Source of the DNA: Gammaproteobacteria bacterium
GTDB taxonomy: Bacteria > Pseudomonadota > Gammaproteobacteria > Pseudomonadales > Pseudohongiellaceae
DNA: 64,000 bases
Direction of reading: 5' to 3'
Assembly (NCBI GenBank): GCA_029253585.1
Contig: JAQWZF010000005.1
Coordinates: forward strand, 62,001 to 126,000
The notes below the pieces were generated by a model. It searched no databases and was not told the origin of the DNA. It was given only the letters and a program-made list of their open reading frames with translations. Shown piece by piece: positions 61,300 to 64,000 of this stretch (the first letter of the stretch is position 1; each line of letters starts with the position of its first letter). The translations under genes and the position numbers were made by a program.

Positions 61300-61899
61300 T
61301 CTCCTTGACCCTAACCTTCCATCACCACTTTGTGAATCACTAGTAACATACAGCTCAACTAAACCAAACTGACGAGGGTTAGGGTGCAACACAGTAACCT
61401 TGCTCCCTTGGCGTAAAATGATATTGGGAACATTTGTGCCAGGGAAACTCATTGTGCTGTCGGGTATCTCTCCCTCCGATAGCCTAATGCCAATAGCCTG
61501 GAAAACCTGGCGACATTCCTCTTGTTGTATGACGGCTTGCTCCTGTGCAATCTGCGCATCTGACTTTCTTAGATCTGGATACGCATACAGGCCAATGGAT
61601 ACAAAAAGCATCAACAAGGCCAGACCTACACCGCCCTTGATATATAGACCGTCCTTATTTGTCGCCTTCTGTCTGTTTTCTTCAGTAATTTGGGTCGTGG
61701 TGGTCTGTGCCATTTCCAAAGTCCGTGATTCCTCATTACGTATGCGCGATTTCTGCAAGGCATTAGCCTCAGCGAGCGGAGCGCACATATCGCAGTACTC
61801 CCCCGAATCTAGGAACTTGGTGCAGATACCACAAAGATTTGCGCTGCAGCTTTTACAAGTTGCTGCTACGGGAGCATTAGGATGGTTTACACAGCCCAA
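61264..61899 (-). CDS. B-box zinc finger protein with one membrane helix
   Basis: The 211-residue protein starts with a B-box-like zinc finger: [38 protein letters not shown] basic linker precedes one transmembrane helix ([20 protein letters not shown]) and a periplasmic domain with [12 protein letters not shown]. Such proteins are found next to pilin genes in gammaproteobacteria. The last eight codons (VKKSSEALP) come from the pilin start region, since this frame reads straight through ATG 61299 until the A6 run. The true C-terminus is therefore unclear. Confidence 0.6.
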   Translation of the reverse strand: MGCVNHPNAPVAATCKSCSANLCGICTKFLDSGEYCDMCAPLAEANALQKSRIRNEESRTLEMAQTTTTQITEENRQKATNKDGLYIKGGVGLALLMLFVSIGLYAYPDLRKSDAQIAQEQAVIQQEECRQVFQAIGIRLSEGEIPDSTMSFPGTNVPNIILRQGSKVTVLHPNPRQFGLVELYVTSDSQSGDGRLGSRRMIVKKSSEALP

Positions 61900-62025
61900 A
61901 ATTTTTCACAGGTTGGTTTAGAATCATTATAAGGCTAGCAATTTAGAGCTGAGTGATGAAGGTTTCCGAGTAAAAAATTTAAATGAATTGAAGACACTCA
62001 TAATATAGTGAATTGGGCGGGAATT

Positions 62026-63129
62026 GGGGACACCCATAAAATAGTAAATTAAGACACCGACTATTCAATTTCGATTCGCTCAATGTCACAGTATCGCTTG
62101 TCCTTTACTGTCCAGTAGGAAACCGCAGGTTGAGTAATATTCAGTTCGCTAACTATTTCTCGTGCGGTGAATCCCAGCTTATTGACCCCCAGTAACATAT
62201 TAGTGCCCCTGCCGTTGATAGAGCATTGTTGCGAGCCTTTTTGTTTAAATCGTCTTTCTCGATAGCCGATAGAGTACAAACCTCACTAATCAGTTTACTC
62301 ATGTCCCAGCCAGCTCGCTCTAGCCGACTCCTATAGTCAAGCTGCAACTCATCCTGAGCCAGCGCATTTTCTACAAACTCAGACCCCCTAATATTCGCTC
62401 ATCGTCTATACACGTAATATGCTCTTTCCGGAACCGTGATACCGCCTCCCATCCCCCGTAGCTTCGTACCAGCCCGCCTCCAGAGAGGCTATTCGTGGGA
62501 TCACCCATATCTGTTTTACCAATAAAATCTCTATAGCCTATACGGCCCTTTCGGCGAGTGGCACCAAATAGGCTTAGCACTTTGTCAATTTCATGCCAAA
62601 GCCGACTGTGCCTGCCCAGAATTCCCACATGGCCTGTCCAACGATAGCGATCAAGCGCACCGAGGTCTTCGAGCATTTCTGCTCTCACGGGATTAAGATG
62701 GATATAACGAATTAATGCTAGAAGGTAAGATTCAATATCGCATAAAATTGATTAGAACCGGTTTTGAAAGACGTACCCTGCCCGTCGATATCTTCTATTG
62801 TAGTAACCAGCGTCACCACTCAATACCGGCCCCATCAGCTTGGAAAGTGGTTTGGTGTCGACTCTAATCAGCAGATAATAGTGGTTGGACATCATCGCCC
62901 AGGCAAGGCATTGCGCCCCAGAGCGAGAAAGATTCTCACCCAGCCGAGCTAGAAATTCTTCCTTGTCCTCAGCGTGCTTAAAAATATACCGCCGCTCCAA
63001 TCCGCGACCAATAACGAGATAGCGCCCTCCCGGTAGGTGTAGACGCCCTTTCCTTGGCATATCTACACTATAGTTCTACCTCTAGAAAACGCCAAACTAG
63101 GAGCAATTTATTATTTAATGAGTGTCCCC
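62026..63129. mobile_element. RAYT element with inverted ends
   Basis: GGGGACACCCATAAAATAGT (62026-62045, extending to 62050) and, in reverse complement, GGGGACACTCATTAAATAAT (63129-63110, extending to 63105) are imperfect inverted repeats that bracket the RAYT gene. A further related copy lies at 61990-62024. Ends of this kind flank REP-associated tyrosine transposase genes in many proteobacteria. Confidence 0.7.
62061..63060 (-). pseudogene. REP-associated tyrosine transposase, decayed
   Basis: From ATG 63060 the frame has the Y1 transposase core: CLAWAMMSNHYYLLIRVDTK, then GYYNRRYRRAGYVFQNRF, where a TAA (62752-62754, codon 103) replaces the usual Lys of QNRFKSIL. The frame goes on with SYLLALIRYIHLNPVRAEML. 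Two more frame breaks follow, each at a G5 run in gene orientation (62384-62388 and 62186-62190) where G6 would restore the frame; the last part reads NKLGFTAREIVSELNITQPA, a helix-turn-helix C-terminus. RAYTs cut and join single-stranded REP hairpins. This copy should be inactive. Confidence 0.8.
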
Positions 63130-63243
63130 TTCTTTCCCTAACCTTAGCAGAAGCCTTGATGCGGAAGATTAGGTACGGCAAACTGATTCCCGGAAGATAC
63201 CGCTCACCCGCGGTTACAAAACTAAGTAGTTACTGAGACATAA

Positions 63244-64000
63244 ATGGCTTTAATTGTGCTGAATTCACCGACTCAACACCCTTACCTCATTGCAAGGGCC
63301 ATACTCATGCTAGCAACGCTTTGGCTAACTGCATGCAGCAGTGTTGTCGAATTACCCTCGAGTAATTACGGCAGCCGCGTCAAATATCTGGTACTGCATG
63401 CAACTTCTGAGGATTTCGCGGAGTCATTGCGCTTGCTGACTCAACCCACCGCCAATCCGGTCAGCTCACATTACCTCGTCCCTGACCCTGGCGATCCAAG
63501 CTATACACGCAGCAGTCTGCGTGTGCATCGACTGGTGCCGGAACTGGAAAGAGCTTGGCATGCGGGAGTCAGCTATTGGGCAGGTGAAACCAGCTTGAAT
63601 GACCGCTCTATCGGCATCGAGATTGTGAACGAGTTCAAGTGTCGCAGCACGAGTGATACCGACAATGATTCTGCGCCAGAAGATATCAGCTGCGACTTCC
63701 CCGGCTACGACGATGAACAAATTGCGCTGGTCATCGAACTAGCCTCAGACATCCTGACACGTTACCCAAGTATCAATCCAATTGATGTGGTTGGTCATTC
63801 CGACATTGCCATTCTCAGGAAATCTGATCCTGGACCGGAGTTCCCCTGGAAACGACTGTATGAAGCCGGTATAGGCGCCTGGTATGAGGAAGACGTTAAA
63901 GAAGACTATGAGCAGCGCTTTGCGCAGCGCCTCCCGGATATCACAACGGTCCAGGACGCACTCAATCGTTTGGGCTACTACGTCGAAGCCACAGGCCAGT
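63244..64000 (+). CDS. amiD: N-acetylmuramoyl-L-alanine amidase, AmiD-like lipoprotein, partial
   Basis: ATG 63244 opens a frame that runs off the window after 252 codons. A lipoprotein signal with lipobox LTAC is followed by an Amidase_2 domain: YLVLHATSEDFAESLRLLT has the first zinc His, SIGIEIVNEF the catalytic Glu, GHSDIAILRKSDPGPEFPW the second His and the Asp. The start of a peptidoglycan-binding domain (VQDALNRLGYYVEATGQ) is at the edge. AmiD cleaves the amide bond between MurNAc and L-Ala from its outer membrane anchor. Confidence 0.9.
   Translation, partial: MALIVLNSPTQHPYLIARAILMLATLWLTACSSVVELPSSNYGSRVKYLVLHATSEDFAESLRLLTQPTANPVSSHYLVPDPGDPSYTRSSLRVHRLVPELERAWHAGVSYWAGETSLNDRSIGIEIVNEFKCRSTSDTDNDSAPEDISCDFPGYDDEQIALVIELASDILTRYPSINPIDVVGHSDIAILRKSDPGPEFPWKRLYEAGIGAWYEEDVKEDYEQRFAQRLPDITTVQDALNRLGYYVEATGQ

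Noticed and set aside
1..64000. Reassignment of TAG or TAA to an amino acid
   Set aside because: TAG and TAA both end many intact genes at the expected place (for example 2852, 3680, 15220, 19167), and the residues expected at the in-frame stops differ (Tyr, Trp, Gln, Lys).

Overview
The window reads as chromosome of a free-living, aerobic, probably marine gammaproteobacterium. This is an inference from gene content: HslO, MlaA, OMPLA, NAD-malic enzyme, an OprP-type phosphate porin, a TonB-dependent receptor, several secreted PQQ dehydrogenases and a cbb3-type oxidase. No rRNA, intact tRNA, CRISPR array or prophage was seen. Most genes are periplasmic, membrane or secreted.

Layout. 1-2.9 kb: a PilZ protein and a phospholipase A (pldA), both broken by in-frame stops, then a renalase-like flavoprotein. 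2.9-7.0 kb (minus): TonB-dependent receptor, a protein with two TonB C-domains, and a secreted protein of unknown role. 7.4-13.3 kb (minus): a DUF305 plus beta-propeller protein, then an operon of a PQQ glucose-dehydrogenase-type enzyme and two YceI proteins. 14-20.5 kb: PQQ sugar dehydrogenase, an interrupted DUF6445 gene, an interrupted multicopper oxidase, DUF2855, and a DAO-family oxidase. 20.6-28 kb: NhaC antiporter, an exported fumarylacetoacetase-family protein, a cytochrome c plus PQQ alcohol dehydrogenase pair with a lanthanide-type DxD motif, and malic enzyme. 28-32.5 kb: small membrane proteins, ADP-ribosylglycohydrolase, lipocalin and MlaA. 32.8-38.7 kb: a Tat-exported protein, then an operon in which the cbb3 subunits CcoN, CcoO and CcoP appear as one polypeptide, with a small membrane subunit and a TsdA-like diheme cytochrome; an FNR/ANR-like site lies upstream. 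38.9-43.5 kb: Sua5, a Pho-box-controlled porin, a CDF transporter and a frameshifted membrane protein. 43.5-46.3 kb: three tiny membrane proteins and an unrecognised two-gene locus with a pentapeptide-repeat protein. 46.3-51.8 kb: HslO, redoxin, sulfotransferase, a second Tat protein, DsrE and RidA-type proteins. 52-58 kb (minus): Na+/solute symporter, PIG-L deacetylase and ArgH-like lyase operon. 58-64 kb: TPR/2OG oxygenase, decayed pilin, B-box protein, a decayed REP-associated tyrosine transposase (RAYT) element and the start of amiD.

Three things stand out. First, at least six otherwise well-preserved genes carry eight in-frame TAA or TAG codons, never TGA, and three genes carry single-base homopolymer frameshifts (four sites in all). 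Second, a short repeat (core GGGATTTATTTTTGATC in gene orientation) occurs seven times between 43 and 61 kb, each time on the 3' side of a gene in the same orientation, and three times directly at the stop codon. Third, the one-chain cbb3 oxidase with a TsdA-like partner and the symporter/PIG-L/ArgH-like operon look like coherent but poorly described systems.

All of this comes from reading the sequence by eye. Family names rest on motifs; no database search was run.
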